Shown: positions 9,779 through 17,929, counted from the first letter of the stretch. The stretch is DNA of 58,623 nucleotides from Bifidobacterium simiarum (GCF_002802905.1 NZ_PEBK01000013.1:1-58623); one strand, 5' to 3'. The notes: generated from the letters alone by a model not told the origin. A program made the numbers and translations.

Positions 9779-9896
9779 CATGTCTTATATAACCCGCTGT
9801 TCCTTGGCGCAACGATGCGTTTGGCTTGGAGTCTTGGCCGGTTTCTCTGATGAATGCCTGAGTGCGGTGTGCTGGAGCTGTATTCCTCGGACGGTC

Positions 9897-9981
9897 TTAT
9901 GGTCTAGGAATCGTGTATAAATCACCATACTTATGGTCTAGGAATCGTGTATAAATCCAAGATCTATACCCTAGGAATCGT
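9897..9981. repeat. Direct repeats of 27 bp, two full copies and one partial
   Basis: A 27-base unit containing GGTCTAGGAATCGTG then TATAAATC is at 9897-9923 and 9931-9957 (34-base period). A partial unit, CTAGGAATCGTG, is at 9970-9981. They lie between the two duplicated blocks. Each full unit contains a TATAAAT that could serve as a -10 element. They may be operators or promoter duplications. Confidence 0.6.
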
Positions 9982-10172
9982 GACGGTCTGATCGTTGAAA
10001 CGTTGTGATTTCAATGGTGAAGGGGAATGATCATGTTCAGGCGAAAAAATGTATGAAGTAACGCATCAGGGGAATGCCTTCGGTCGCGGAGAGACATTCA
10101 ATCTGGAACGATTCGTCCGGCGTGGGGTTATCGGTGTCCGGAGCGTGCGGGCACGGTGCTCCGGTGGATAAG

Positions 10173-10340
10173 AAAAGCCCCGGCGTTGCGGTCCGCCGGG
10201 GCTTGTGAGAGGAAGAGAGAAGAAGAGAGGTTCAGTTATCGGACCTGGGGACTGGCGTTGCGGTCGCGTTGGCGTCCGTCGGTCTGGCCTGCGTTCCGCG
10301 CGGTTCGGCTTTTCCGGGGCCTTGCCGTGCTTTCCGTTGA
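10173..10340 (-). ncRNA. Candidate small RNA, copy 2
   Basis: This has the same arrangement as copy 1 and would give an RNA of about 165 bases ending at the hairpin 10175-10204. The alternative micro-ORF here is 10236-10343 (35 codons). It shares its first 21 codons with copy 1 and then diverges, and the conserved sequence beyond the variable insert is read in a different frame. That argues against protein-level conservation of the 3' half. Confidence 0.42.
10175..10204 (-). terminator. Intrinsic terminator of duplicated block, copy 2
   Basis: The same AAGCCCCGGC/GCCGGGGCTT hairpin followed on the minus strand by TTTTC. Confidence 0.75.
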
Positions 10341-10434
10341 CATGTCCTATATAACCCGGTGTTGCTTGGCGTAACGATGTGTTTGGCTTGGAGTCCCTGT
10401 CGGTTTTTCTGGTGATTGCCTGAGTGCGGTGTGC

Positions 10435-10773
10435 GATAAGTGTGCGGACGACGCTGATTGTGAAGTGTCCGACCGGCGATCGGTCTTCGTTGGATGATGT
10501 TCCTGCTCTGTGCGGTCTGTGTGCTGGATCTTCGTGCGTCTCTTGCACCGTCTGTGCACCGTTAGTTTTCGGATCCGCCTTGTACGTCGGGATTCCTGTG
10601 GAACAGTCCTCGTCCTGATTTTCGGTGATTTTCGTGCAACATACGTGTAATAGGGCATTCTTCGTGCACCCCCCGTGCACCTCATATGCGCCACATACGC
10701 GCCATATATGCGTCACATTACGCGATAAAAGGGCCTAAAACGGCCTAGATTTGCCTTTTGGCAGATAAAACGA
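10435..10773. other. Non-coding region upstream of tRNA pair
   Basis: No supportable gene. It contains GTGCAC repeats around a C-tract (about 10661-10681) and irregular repeats of ATGCGCCACATACGC type at about 10684-10728. An open frame of 216 codons on the minus strand overlaps the duplicated block but has no family resemblance or SD. Confidence 0.4.
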
Positions 10774-10806
10774 AAACCCTCGGAATCGTTGCAATTCCAA
10801 GGGTTT
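10774..10806 (-). terminator. Terminator after tRNA-Ala
   Basis: AAACCCTCGGAAT (10774-10786) pairs with ATTCCAAGGGTTT (10794-10806). On the minus strand the hairpin ends in TTTTCGTTTT. It follows the tRNA-Ala gene by six bases. Confidence 0.8.
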
Positions 10807-10812
10807 CAGTAG

Positions 10813-10885
10813 TGGAGCTAGCCGGGTTCGAACCGGCGACCCTCTGCTTGCAAAGCAGATGCGCTACCAACTGCGCTATAGCCCC
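10813..10885 (-). tRNA. tRNA-Ala (anticodon TGC)
   Basis: Full cloverleaf on the minus strand. The acceptor GGGGCTA pairs with TAGCTCC, the D arm is GCGCAGTTGGTAGCGC, the anticodon stem-loop is TCTGCTTTGCAAGCAGA with TGC anticodon, and the T arm is CCGGTTCGAACCCGG. CCA is not encoded. Confidence 0.96.
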
Positions 10886-10978
10886 GAACACCATTCATTG
10901 TACCGGCTCTGACGAGTCGAACCGAATCGATGTGATGAGAAAAAAAGAGCGGCCTGTAAGCCGCTTCTTTCTTCATCG

Positions 10979-11052
10979 TGGGCCCGGGAGGACTTGAACC
11001 TCCGACCTCATCCTTATCAGGGATGCGCTCTAACCACCTGAGCTACGGGCCC
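10979..11052 (-). tRNA. tRNA-Ile (anticodon GAT)
   Basis: Full cloverleaf on the minus strand. The acceptor GGGCCCG pairs with CGGGCCC, the D arm is GCTCAGGTGGTTAGAGC, the anticodon stem-loop is CATCCCTGATAAGGATG (GAT), and the T arm is GGAGGTTCAAGTCCTCC. It lies 93 bases upstream of tRNA-Ala in the direction of transcription. The Ile-Ala pair is the one often found inside rRNA operons, but here it stands alone. Confidence 0.96.
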
Positions 11053-11172
11053 GATCCTTTGGTGCGGTCTTGAAATCGCACAAGTAGATATAATAGCGAA
11101 CGACCTTGAATCTGTCTATTGTCGGCGTGTCGCGCTTATTTCCGCGGATTTCGTTTCCGACGCCGGTCCGCC

Positions 11173-12552
11173 TCAGCTTGCCGATTCCAGCACATCCTGG
11201 GAGATCTTCGCGCCCTGCGCCACGCTTGCGTCCGGCACTACGGTCGTCTCCTTCACCGCGACCGAGTCCCTTGCCGCAGCCGCATTCCGCTCCGCCGCCA
11301 TCATCTCTCGCGCGCCCTGCATCATCGCCTCAGGGCTCCGACCTATCATCATCTCTTTCGCCATCCTCACGATGTACGGGGTCGCGTGGCTGAAGAACCG
11401 ATAGAATCCGCGGCACAGATAGTTCACCGGGAATCGTTCTCCTTCGACGTGCGTCAAACGGTCCTTCGGGCATCCTCCGTTGCATGCCCACCGCATCGGG
11501 CAGCTCAGGCATCGCTGGGGCAGCGTCCCGGATTTGCGTGAGCCGAACGCCTGCTGCTGTGCCGACCCCACCAGATCCGCGAATCCGACCCCGGGATCGG
11601 TGATATTGCCCAACCGATACCCCGGCTCCACGAAATGATCGCAGCTGTATACGTCGCCGTTGTGCAGCACGGCTAAGGCATCACCGCAGGTGCGCGAATG
11701 GGTGCACAGCGTAGGTCGTCCGAAGTAGTTCGCCAGCATCGAATCGACCTGCTGAATGTACACGCGCCCTACGTCATGCGTGGCCCATTCGTCGAAGATG
11801 GTGGTCATGAACGTGCCGTAGTCGTCGGGGCGTACGGTACGGGATGTGACCTCGTCGCCCTGCTGTCGGTAGAGGATCCGCTCACCGCTGGTCTTGATCC
11901 ACCCGTGTTCGGCCTCCCGACGGTATTGCCGCGGCACACGCTCCACGATCGGAATGAACTGGATGAAATCAGCTCCGAGGTCGTCGCGGAAGAATCGATA
12001 GACCTCCGTCGGATGCTTGGCGTTGTTGCTGTTCACCGTGCATAGCAGACTCGTCTCCACGCCGTACTGTTTCAGCAGTCGCCATCCGCGTTCCGTCAGA
12101 TCGAAGGTTCCCCGGCCGGCCTTGTTCACCCGGTATCGGTCATGGATTTCCTTCGGGCCGTCAATACTCACGCCAACAAGGAAATTCTCCCGACGAAGCA
12201 GTTCGCACCATCGTTCGTTGATCAGCGTGGCGTTGGTCTGGATCGACTGTCGCACACGCTGCCCCGGGCGTGCGTATCGGCGGATCAGTTCGGATGTGCG
12301 TTCGAAGAACTCGACCCCGCGCAGCGTGGGCTCGCCGCCCTGCCAAGGCGCCTCCACGGGCCCGTCCAGCTGGGCGGACAGGTATTCGCGGATGTACGTC
12401 TCCAGCGTTTCGTCGCTCATACGCTGGCCGCGCTCGTCGAACAGCAGATCCTTGGAGAGGAAGAAGCAGTATTCGCAGTTGATGTTGCAGGCTGCGCCGG
12501 CCGGCTTGCACACGGCGGAGAAGGGGATGTTGCGACGGTCGGCGGCGAGCAT
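11173..12552 (-). CDS. Anaerobic sulfatase-maturating enzyme (radical SAM/SPASM)
   Basis: 459 aa. The radical SAM cluster motif CNINCEYC has its three cysteines at residues 22, 26 and 29. The GGEPTLR motif, which helps hold SAM, follows near residue 72. The C-terminal SPASM region carries auxiliary Fe-S cysteines (CGDALAVLHNGDVYSCDHF and CLSCPMRWACNGGC). AnSMEs oxidise the active-site Cys or Ser of sulfatases to formylglycine without oxygen. The sulfatase at 15004-16818 is the Cys type, matching this enzyme. AAGGA lies seven bases before the ATG. It is last in a same-strand sulfatase cluster. The C-terminal 60 residues are Ala/Val-rich and not part of the family core. Confidence 0.93.
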   Translation of the reverse strand: MLAADRRNIPFSAVCKPAGAACNINCEYCFFLSKDLLFDERGQRMSDETLETYIREYLSAQLDGPVEAPWQGGEPTLRGVEFFERTSELIRRYARPGQRVRQSIQTNATLINERWCELLRRENFLVGVSIDGPKEIHDRYRVNKAGRGTFDLTERGWRLLKQYGVETSLLCTVNSNNAKHPTEVYRFFRDDLGADFIQFIPIVERVPRQYRREAEHGWIKTSGERILYRQQGDEVTSRTVRPDDYGTFMTTIFDEWATHDVGRVYIQQVDSMLANYFGRPTLCTHSRTCGDALAVLHNGDVYSCDHFVEPGYRLGNITDPGVGFADLVGSAQQQAFGSRKSGTLPQRCLSCPMRWACNGGCPKDRLTHVEGERFPVNYLCRGFYRFFSHATPYIVRMAKEMMIGRSPEAMMQGAREMMAAERNAAAARDSVAVKETTVVPDASVAQGAKISQDVLESAS

Positions 12553-12652
12553 GATGTGATCCTTTCAGATCGGGGTGGACGATGGTGATGAGATGGTTTT
12601 CGGTGGCTGTGGTGAATCGGTAAGACTGGGCAAAAGTCTGGGTAGGGGGCGG

Positions 12653-13123
12653 TCAGTTGGGTGCGAACGCTGAAACGAGCGATGAGATGACCGACGGACC
12701 GGCCGACGGTACGAACAGTGCAAGCAGTAGACAGATGACGGAGCAGATACTGATTCCCGCTGCGATGGCCAGCAGTCCACTCCCATCCGATCCGAGACGT
12801 TCCCGGGTGGGCAGGGTGATCGCCCGTACTGGATCATCATCGGGTTTTGACGCGGTTTTGCGGATTGCGTCCACGTGAACGAACCAGACCGTGTAGAACG
12901 AGGATCTGCGGCGGTATTCCATGCAGGCGATTGCGGTGATCGCCACGCCGATCACACCGACGATCAGCCCCCATGTCGCATAGCACATCGGCAGAATGCG
13001 CAATGCCAGAATCGAGAAGACGGTCATATTGAGCACGGTGCGTTTCCAAGACAGTCTGGTCCGCTCGATCTGCAGGCCCTTGTCGACCACGTCGCCGCGG
13101 CGAACCCCGTCATTCCCTACCAT
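12653..13123 (-). CDS. DUF202 family membrane protein (YidG/YidH-like), second copy
   Basis: 156 aa. The DUF202 signature is seen as DKGLQIERTRLSWKRTVL near residues 14-31, followed by two membrane segments and a third at the C-terminus. A polar loop of about 40 residues lies between TM2 and TM3. Its ATG overlaps the stop of the preceding DUF202 gene by seven bases (ATGGTAG), so the pair is translationally coupled. The molecular function of DUF202 is unknown. The pair sits between the sulfatase transporter and the maturase, like yidG/yidH next to a sulfatase and maturase in E. coli. Confidence 0.75.
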   Translation of the reverse strand: MVGNDGVRRGDVVDKGLQIERTRLSWKRTVLNMTVFSILALRILPMCYATWGLIVGVIGVAITAIACMEYRRRSSFYTVWFVHVDAIRKTASKPDDDPVRAITLPTRERLGSDGSGLLAIAAGISICSVICLLLALFVPSAGPSVISSLVSAFAPN

Positions 13124-13476
13124 GCCATCACCATGCCAATCAGTACGGCCACGGAGCAGACGGTGACACCGACGGCCAGCAGCAGTTGTGCCAGAGAGCT
13201 GGGCAGTGGCGAAGAGACACGCATCGCCCGTTCGTTATGCGCCCAGTCACGCCATGCGGCGGCTGGCAGCGCGATGCCCATCAGCATCACCGTGATCACC
13301 ACGGCGAGCTTGACGGTCGGGTCGATGCGCACCGAAAGATTGTCGAGTGCCACGGCGATGGAGATCAGAGCCAACGACGTGCGACACCATGCCAGAAACG
13401 TTCGCTCGTTGGCCAGCGTAAACCGGGGGTCCGGCTCGGAACCGTGGTCGTAGACACTGCCTGGGAATCGCTTCAT
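13117..13476 (-). CDS. DUF202 family membrane protein (YidH-like), first copy
   Basis: 119 aa with the canonical DUF202 start DPRFTLANERTFLAWCRTSLALI at about residues 16-38, which lies in and before TM1, and two further hydrophobic segments. It is first of the coupled DUF202 pair and is probably an inner-membrane protein. Neighbours upstream are the MFS transporter and sulfatase; the gap to the transporter stop is 93 bases. The function is unknown, and sulfatase-linked context is the only clue. Confidence 0.8.
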   Translation of the reverse strand: MKRFPGSVYDHGSEPDPRFTLANERTFLAWCRTSLALISIAVALDNLSVRIDPTVKLAVVITVMLMGIALPAAAWRDWAHNERAMRVSSPLPSSLAQLLLAVGVTVCSVAVLIGMVMAW

Positions 13477-13569
13477 CGGGAAACTCCAATCTCCATGCCG
13501 AGGTGTTGTCGTGCCATGGTGGACGGTCGGCGGTGATCGATAGGGGCCGATCGCCGCCGACCGGAGATG

Positions 13570-14913
13570 CTATGCGCGCTCGGCCTCCAGCGCCATCTCC
13601 ACACGGCGTACGTCCTTCGGATACGTCTTGTACAGACCGGCCAGCAGGATCGCGTTCAGCACCAGCAGGCCGACGGTGATGTACAGGAACACCTTCTGGA
13701 TGCTCCAGAAGTCGGCGAGCTGACCGCAGGCCACCGAGAAGATCGCCCAGGCGATGGTCTCGAAGATGGTCAACCAGATCGCGTACGCCTGACCGCGCAG
13801 GCGCGGATGGACCACCGAGGCGACGATGGGTCGGTTGACCGGCGGATTCAAGCCCTGCGAAAGACCCATGAGGAACCAGAAGACGCCGTAGATCGTGATG
13901 CCGTCATACGAGAACTGGGTGCCGAGGAACGCGCCGAGAGCGAAGAACAGCTGGGCGAACTGAATGAACACGATACGTCCATAATGCTGGAAATGCACGT
14001 CCAGCCATTTGACGATCCATCCGCCGCCCACATTGCCGATGATCGCACCGATGCCGAACGGCAGCAGCACCATCGAGGCGACCGCGTTGGTGAACCCGCG
14101 TTCCACCACCAGGAACTGGATGCCGAAGATCGGAATCAGCAGATGGCCGGACAGGAACCGGGAGATCATCATGATGTCATAGGACGGGATCTTGAACAGG
14201 CCAAGGATCTCCTTCATCGTCGGCTTCTCATCCACGGACTTGGCGCTCGCGCCGGAGACCTGAATGTCCGAAGCGCCCACGCCCGGATCCTTGAACGCGA
14301 AGATCACAATGAACGAGGCCAGCACCATGATGCCGGACAGTGTCCACATCGCATACCGCCAGCCATTGGAGTCAATTCCGGTGAACTGGGCGAGCAGCGG
14401 GCCGACCAGTGCGGCCAGACCATTGATGCAGCCGTACAGGATGCCGGACGCCTTGCCGCGCTCCTTGTCGTCGAAGCTGTCGGCGATCACCGCGTTGACG
14501 ATCGGCTGCGCGCCGATCACCGAAGCGCTCATCAGCGCCACCGAGATCAGCAGCATCGTCCAGCCGTTCGCAAAGCCGGCCATCGCGCCGAACACCGCAC
14601 CGCAAAGACCGGTGAGCACCAGTGTGGCCTTACGGCCGATTTTGTCGGAGATCTTCACCCAGATCGGGCCGAACGGAGCGGACAGCACCTTGCCCGCGGC
14701 GGTCATGATACCGAGGTGGCCACTGTCGAGGTGCAGCGAGCTGGCGATGGCGGGGAAGATCGAGTTGGTGGCGCTCGCCTCCGTGTTGTCTACCACCATC
14801 ACGCCGGTAAGGGTGGCGAGATTGCGCCAGCGGTGGGGCACCTTCGCCTCTCCCGCAGTGCCGGCAACATTGGCGGCAGGGCCTTGTGTCTTGGATGTCA
14901 CGTCCTCTACCAT
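13570..14913 (-). CDS. MFS transporter of the sulfatase cluster
   Basis: 447 aa with 12 predicted TM segments. The MFS loop 2-3 motif is visible as GPIWVKISDKIGRKATLVL, and a central loop of about 40 residues (DPGVGASDIQ...EKP) divides the two halves. AAAGG eight bases before ATG at 14913 decides the start; an upstream in-frame ATG has no SD. It lies between the sulfatase and the DUF202 pair on the same strand, so it probably imports a sulfated sugar or exports a product (inference). Confidence 0.82.
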   Translation of the reverse strand: MVEDVTSKTQGPAANVAGTAGEAKVPHRWRNLATLTGVMVVDNTEASATNSIFPAIASSLHLDSGHLGIMTAAGKVLSAPFGPIWVKISDKIGRKATLVLTGLCGAVFGAMAGFANGWTMLLISVALMSASVIGAQPIVNAVIADSFDDKERGKASGILYGCINGLAALVGPLLAQFTGIDSNGWRYAMWTLSGIMVLASFIVIFAFKDPGVGASDIQVSGASAKSVDEKPTMKEILGLFKIPSYDIMMISRFLSGHLLIPIFGIQFLVVERGFTNAVASMVLLPFGIGAIIGNVGGGWIVKWLDVHFQHYGRIVFIQFAQLFFALGAFLGTQFSYDGITIYGVFWFLMGLSQGLNPPVNRPIVASVVHPRLRGQAYAIWLTIFETIAWAIFSVACGQLADFWSIQKVFLYITVGLLVLNAILLAGLYKTYPKDVRRVEMALEAERA

Positions 14914-15003
14914 GAGAATGACCTTTCTGATATGTGGCAAATAGGGGGAGTGGGGTGTGATTGGCAGTCGGTCCCCGCTCCCCGGTGTCGGCTGTCGGAG
15001 GGG

Positions 15004-16818
15004 TTACTTCCCGCTGGCGTTCCTGACGTCTTCGCAAATGGCCTGAAGGACGTCAACGGGGATAATTGCGGTCTTGACCAGATCAAGCAGACTCAGCTGT
15101 GGAGGTACGGCAACCAGCTCGGTGTGGGTCCACGAGGGGATGTAGTGCTCGATGATCGGGCGGGTGACCAGATCGTCCTCCAGCTCCGCAAGCGGCTTAT
15201 GCACCAACGGCTCCTTGTTGATGTCAAGAGGAATCGGTTCGGCGATCTCCTCGGCACGTTCGGCCTGCTCTCGAACCAGCAGATGCTCTTCGCCGATCTC
15301 TCCTTCGAACGGAATGCCCAGACGCTGGAACAGGCTCTCCGGCGCGTCGCCTTCGTGCATGAGCTTCGCCATCAGCCTTAGCATCCGCAGTTCGACCTTC
15401 GGATCATCGATGGGATGATGCTGGCCGGGGTCGGTTTCCAGATCGTACAACAGCGTGCCGTAACGCCATGGATTCATCCAGATGCTCTGCGTCGGAATGC
15501 GCATCACGCGGGTGTCCTTGGTGAAGCTGAACGGTTCCGCCGGCTCCCAGTTCGCCAGTTCCTGAGGGCTGAACCGCATGCGCATGTGCGTGGGCATAAG
15601 CGTGAACTCGTCCAGAGGCAGGTTCGAGGGGTCCTTGGCCGCGCGCATGTACACGTACCGTCCGTCGGTCACGTTCACATGTCCGCCGTGGATGCCGAAC
15701 AGGGCTCCTTCATGGAGTTGGTGGATGTCGTTCGATGCGTCATCGCTTGCGCTCGCTTCCGACTCCGGCTCCGACTTGACCGACTGCGCCAGATCGTGAC
15801 CTTCCATGTCCTTCGTGGGCTCAAGACCGAAGTATCGAAGCATGGTCGGGGCGATGTCGATGGTCTGGGCGAGAGTGCCGCGACGAGTGTCATGCTCGCC
15901 GGTGCGAGGATCCCACATGAACAACGGCAAATGCACCAGCTCGTTGAACCATGGCTGTACCGACTTGGCCCACCAGCCGTGCTCGCCGAGCAGGAAGCCG
16001 TGATCGGTGTTGACGAAGAGGAGAGTGTCCTTCCACATGTCGTGCTCGTCCATGAAGTCGAGCACTCGGCCGAGCGAATGATCACACATCGAGACCAGTG
16101 CGGCGTACTGCAGTCGGACGCTTTCCACCAATTCCTTGGATTCATTCACCTTTTCGTACGGAGGCCAGTCCATTTGGTCGTCATTGGGCTCCTGTCCGTA
16201 CAGATCGCGATACGCCTGCGGCACGAAGAACGGCTCATGGGGGTCGAACAGCTCCAGCTGGAGCATCCAGTTGTCCTCGTTGACGTTCGTCTCCAGGAAC
16301 TCCATGCCCGCGTCGACGGTACGGGTCTGCGCGTGGTCGGCTTCGGTAGGCATGTAGGTGCGGTTTACGGCGTCATGCTTGACGATCGGAATGCCGTTAT
16401 TCGGGCCGTCCTCCTGCTGGCGGAACAGGCCGATGTTGGCTTTCCACGGGTCGCCTTCCTGCCCACGGAAGAACTCCCATGAGGAGTAGCGGGTGTGGAA
16501 GGTGGCGCCGCCATCCTCCCAGTAGTGAGGATGATCGGAGACCAGATGGGTGTAGATGCCGTGGTCCTTGAGGATCTGAGGCATGGAATCATCGAATGGC
16601 TCCAGTGGACCCCAGGAACGGTGCATGAAGTTGTAGCGGCCGGTATGCAGTTCGCGTCGGGCGGGGATGCAGGGCATGGAGCCTGCATAGAAGTTGTCGA
16701 AGGTCACGGCTTTGGCGGCAAGGCGAGCGAAGTTCGGTGCGTTCACCACCGTATCTCCGTAAGGGGGTAGCATATGCCGATTCAGGCTGTCGTACATCAG
16801 GATGATAGCTCTCTTCAT
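15004..16818 (-). CDS. Type I sulfatase, cysteine type
   Basis: 604 aa, alkaline-phosphatase-fold sulfatase. The active-site motif CIPAR starts at Cys50 (C-x-P-x-R) and is followed by ELHTGRYNF. The first metal-binding site appears as MYDSLNRHMLP near the N-terminus and the second as NTDHGFLLGEHG. No signal peptide is visible, so it acts in the cytoplasm on imported substrate. The Cys must be converted to formylglycine, which fits the maturase at 11173-12552. An in-frame extension upstream exists, but AAAGGA seven bases before ATG at 16818 and the MKRAIILMYDS start support this choice. The substrate (for example a sulfated host glycan sugar) is not deducible. Confidence 0.92.
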   Translation of the reverse strand: MKRAIILMYDSLNRHMLPPYGDTVVNAPNFARLAAKAVTFDNFYAGSMPCIPARRELHTGRYNFMHRSWGPLEPFDDSMPQILKDHGIYTHLVSDHPHYWEDGGATFHTRYSSWEFFRGQEGDPWKANIGLFRQQEDGPNNGIPIVKHDAVNRTYMPTEADHAQTRTVDAGMEFLETNVNEDNWMLQLELFDPHEPFFVPQAYRDLYGQEPNDDQMDWPPYEKVNESKELVESVRLQYAALVSMCDHSLGRVLDFMDEHDMWKDTLLFVNTDHGFLLGEHGWWAKSVQPWFNELVHLPLFMWDPRTGEHDTRRGTLAQTIDIAPTMLRYFGLEPTKDMEGHDLAQSVKSEPESEASASDDASNDIHQLHEGALFGIHGGHVNVTDGRYVYMRAAKDPSNLPLDEFTLMPTHMRMRFSPQELANWEPAEPFSFTKDTRVMRIPTQSIWMNPWRYGTLLYDLETDPGQHHPIDDPKVELRMLRLMAKLMHEGDAPESLFQRLGIPFEGEIGEEHLLVREQAERAEEIAEPIPLDINKEPLVHKPLAELEDDLVTRPIIEHYIPSWTHTELVAVPPQLSLLDLVKTAIIPVDVLQAICEDVRNASGK

Positions 16819-16953
16819 TGAGGGTTCCTTTCTGTTGTTGGGTGGAGTTTGATGAGTTTTGGGCGCAGTCGGGCTGCTTTTTGGGTGTAGTCGGGTAAGG
16901 CTGATTAGTCGGTTGCGTCTGCCGGTATGCCGGCGGCCGATCGGGGGAATGCT

Positions 16954-16992
16954 CCTATATTGGGCGAATAGGGTCGCCGTGCCGAATATAGG
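16954..16992. promoter_or_regulatory. Inverted repeats upstream of the sulfatase gene
   Basis: CCTATATT (16954-16961) and AATATAGG (16985-16992) are perfect complements 23 bases apart. A closer CCTAT/ATAGG pair is also present (16954-16958 and 16968-16972). They lie about 140 bases before the sulfatase start and downstream of the PadR gene, and are candidate operators. Confidence 0.4.
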
Positions 16993-17024
16993 GGGTGTTG
17001 GAGGATGAGTGGTGTTCGGTTGGG

Positions 17025-17597
17025 TTATTCCTCGCGACGCTTCTGCAGGGCGATCAGTTCGGCTTTCAGTGCCTTGACTTGCCGAATGTGATGGTCCATT
17101 TCCTCGCTGTTGGTCTGATGGCTCCATTCGGCAAGTATGGTCTTGAGCTCCTGATCGCAATCCGTGTTGTCGGTGGGCAGAGACCTGTCGCGGTTGCGAT
17201 ATTTGCGGACTTGGCTTTCTCGGACCGTGATTTCCGTGTCGAGCAGGGAGATCATCTGGTCTATGGAAAGGAATCCTCCAAAGGCGATACGGACTTCGAA
17301 GTCGGGGTCCTGAAAACGCGATGGTGGTTCATATGGGCTGGCGAGCCAGTCCATAAATACGGTGAATCCGCTTTCGGTGATCGAGTATTCGCGGGCTTTT
17401 CGGGGGTTGTCTCCATCGAGGAGTCGGGAGCTCACCCAGTTGTCGCTTTCCATGCGGCTCAGGGTGCGATAGATCTGACTCATCTGGGTGTTGGATCGCT
17501 GAAACCGTCCGAAGGTGTCGAAGTACTTCTTCAGGCCGTATCCGGTCTGGGGCTTCAGGGCGAGAACGCCGAGCAGCAGATAGTCCAGTTTCAGCAT
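17025..17597 (-). CDS. PadR family transcriptional regulator
   Basis: 190 aa. An N-terminal winged helix (MLKLDYLLLGVLALKPQTGYGLKKYF, then SQIYRTLSRMESDNWV) typical of PadR is followed by the Vir-like C-terminal helical dimerisation domain with a coiled-coil segment near residues 150-185. AAGGA seven bases upstream supports ATG at 17597; the longer frame upstream lacks an SD. It is on the same strand as, and just upstream of, the sulfatase operon, so it is probably its regulator. Palindromic sites lie in its own promoter region and in the gap before the sulfatase. Confidence 0.87.
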   Translation of the reverse strand: MLKLDYLLLGVLALKPQTGYGLKKYFDTFGRFQRSNTQMSQIYRTLSRMESDNWVSSRLLDGDNPRKAREYSITESGFTVFMDWLASPYEPPSRFQDPDFEVRIAFGGFLSIDQMISLLDTEITVRESQVRKYRNRDRSLPTDNTDCDQELKTILAEWSHQTNSEEMDHHIRQVKALKAELIALQKRREE

Positions 17598-17771
17598 GAG
17601 TCGGTCCTTCGATGGTTCGTTGCCGGGTTGGCGGCGTCGGTGCGGTTCCTTGGCTATGGTCATTGTGTGACGCTGGTTGACGGGCGTGCGCTTTGGTGTG
17701 GCGCGTGCGGCGTCGAACCCCATCCTACTGCTCCGTAGTGGTGGGCTTCATAACGCTAATATAACACAAAG

Positions 17772-17825
17772 CATATATCACAAGTGACATATGGCGTGTT
17801 GTGGTCAATCATGATAACGATCATG
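17772..17825. promoter_or_regulatory. Two palindromes in the padR upstream region
   Basis: CATATATCAC-AA-GTGACATATG (17772-17793) is a 22-bp palindrome with one mismatch per arm. CATGAT-AACG-ATCATG (17810-17825) is a perfect one. They lie about 175-230 bases before the PadR ATG, in an AT-rich region otherwise free of genes (17598-17929). They are candidate autoregulatory operators. Confidence 0.45.
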
Positions 17826-17929
17826 CGATATGAAATATCCGACATGTGGTTGGCGACCGGGATGTGGAAGATGTTTTTGAGGATTCGCGGGAATGTGGTA
17901 CAGTCGTCCTTTGTCGTCAGACGACACCT

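Larger units (their letters stand above)
9621..9872 (-). repeat. Duplicated intergenic block, copy 1
   Basis: This block is nearly identical to 10169-10434. Both share a terminator hairpin, a purine-rich run (GAGAGGAAGAGAGAAGAAG on plus), a conserved 65-base segment and an AT-rich TATATAA region. They differ by an internal segment of about 17 versus 34 bases. Between copies the identity is essentially complete outside the variable insert and the distal 80 bases. See the candidate RNA entries. Confidence 0.85.
10169..10434 (-). repeat. Duplicated intergenic block, copy 2
   Basis: Second copy of the 9621-9872 block. The promoter-proximal part reads TTACGC, 17 bases, TATAGG on the minus strand. 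The variable insert is about 34 bases, and the CU-rich tract and terminator are unchanged. Confidence 0.85.

Noticed and set aside
9897-9981. Short CRISPR-like array
   Set aside because: Only two full units with a 7-base gap and no spacer-sized intervals.
10066-10716. Minus-strand frame of 216 codons over duplicated block copy 2
   Set aside because: It crosses the terminator and CU-rich tract, has no SD or homology pattern, and is not preserved in copy 1.
13567-15381. Long plus-strand open frame (604 codons) opposite the MFS and sulfatase genes
   Set aside because: It is a GC-bias shadow of the MFS and sulfatase genes on the minus strand, with His/Arg/Asp-rich composition and no family features.
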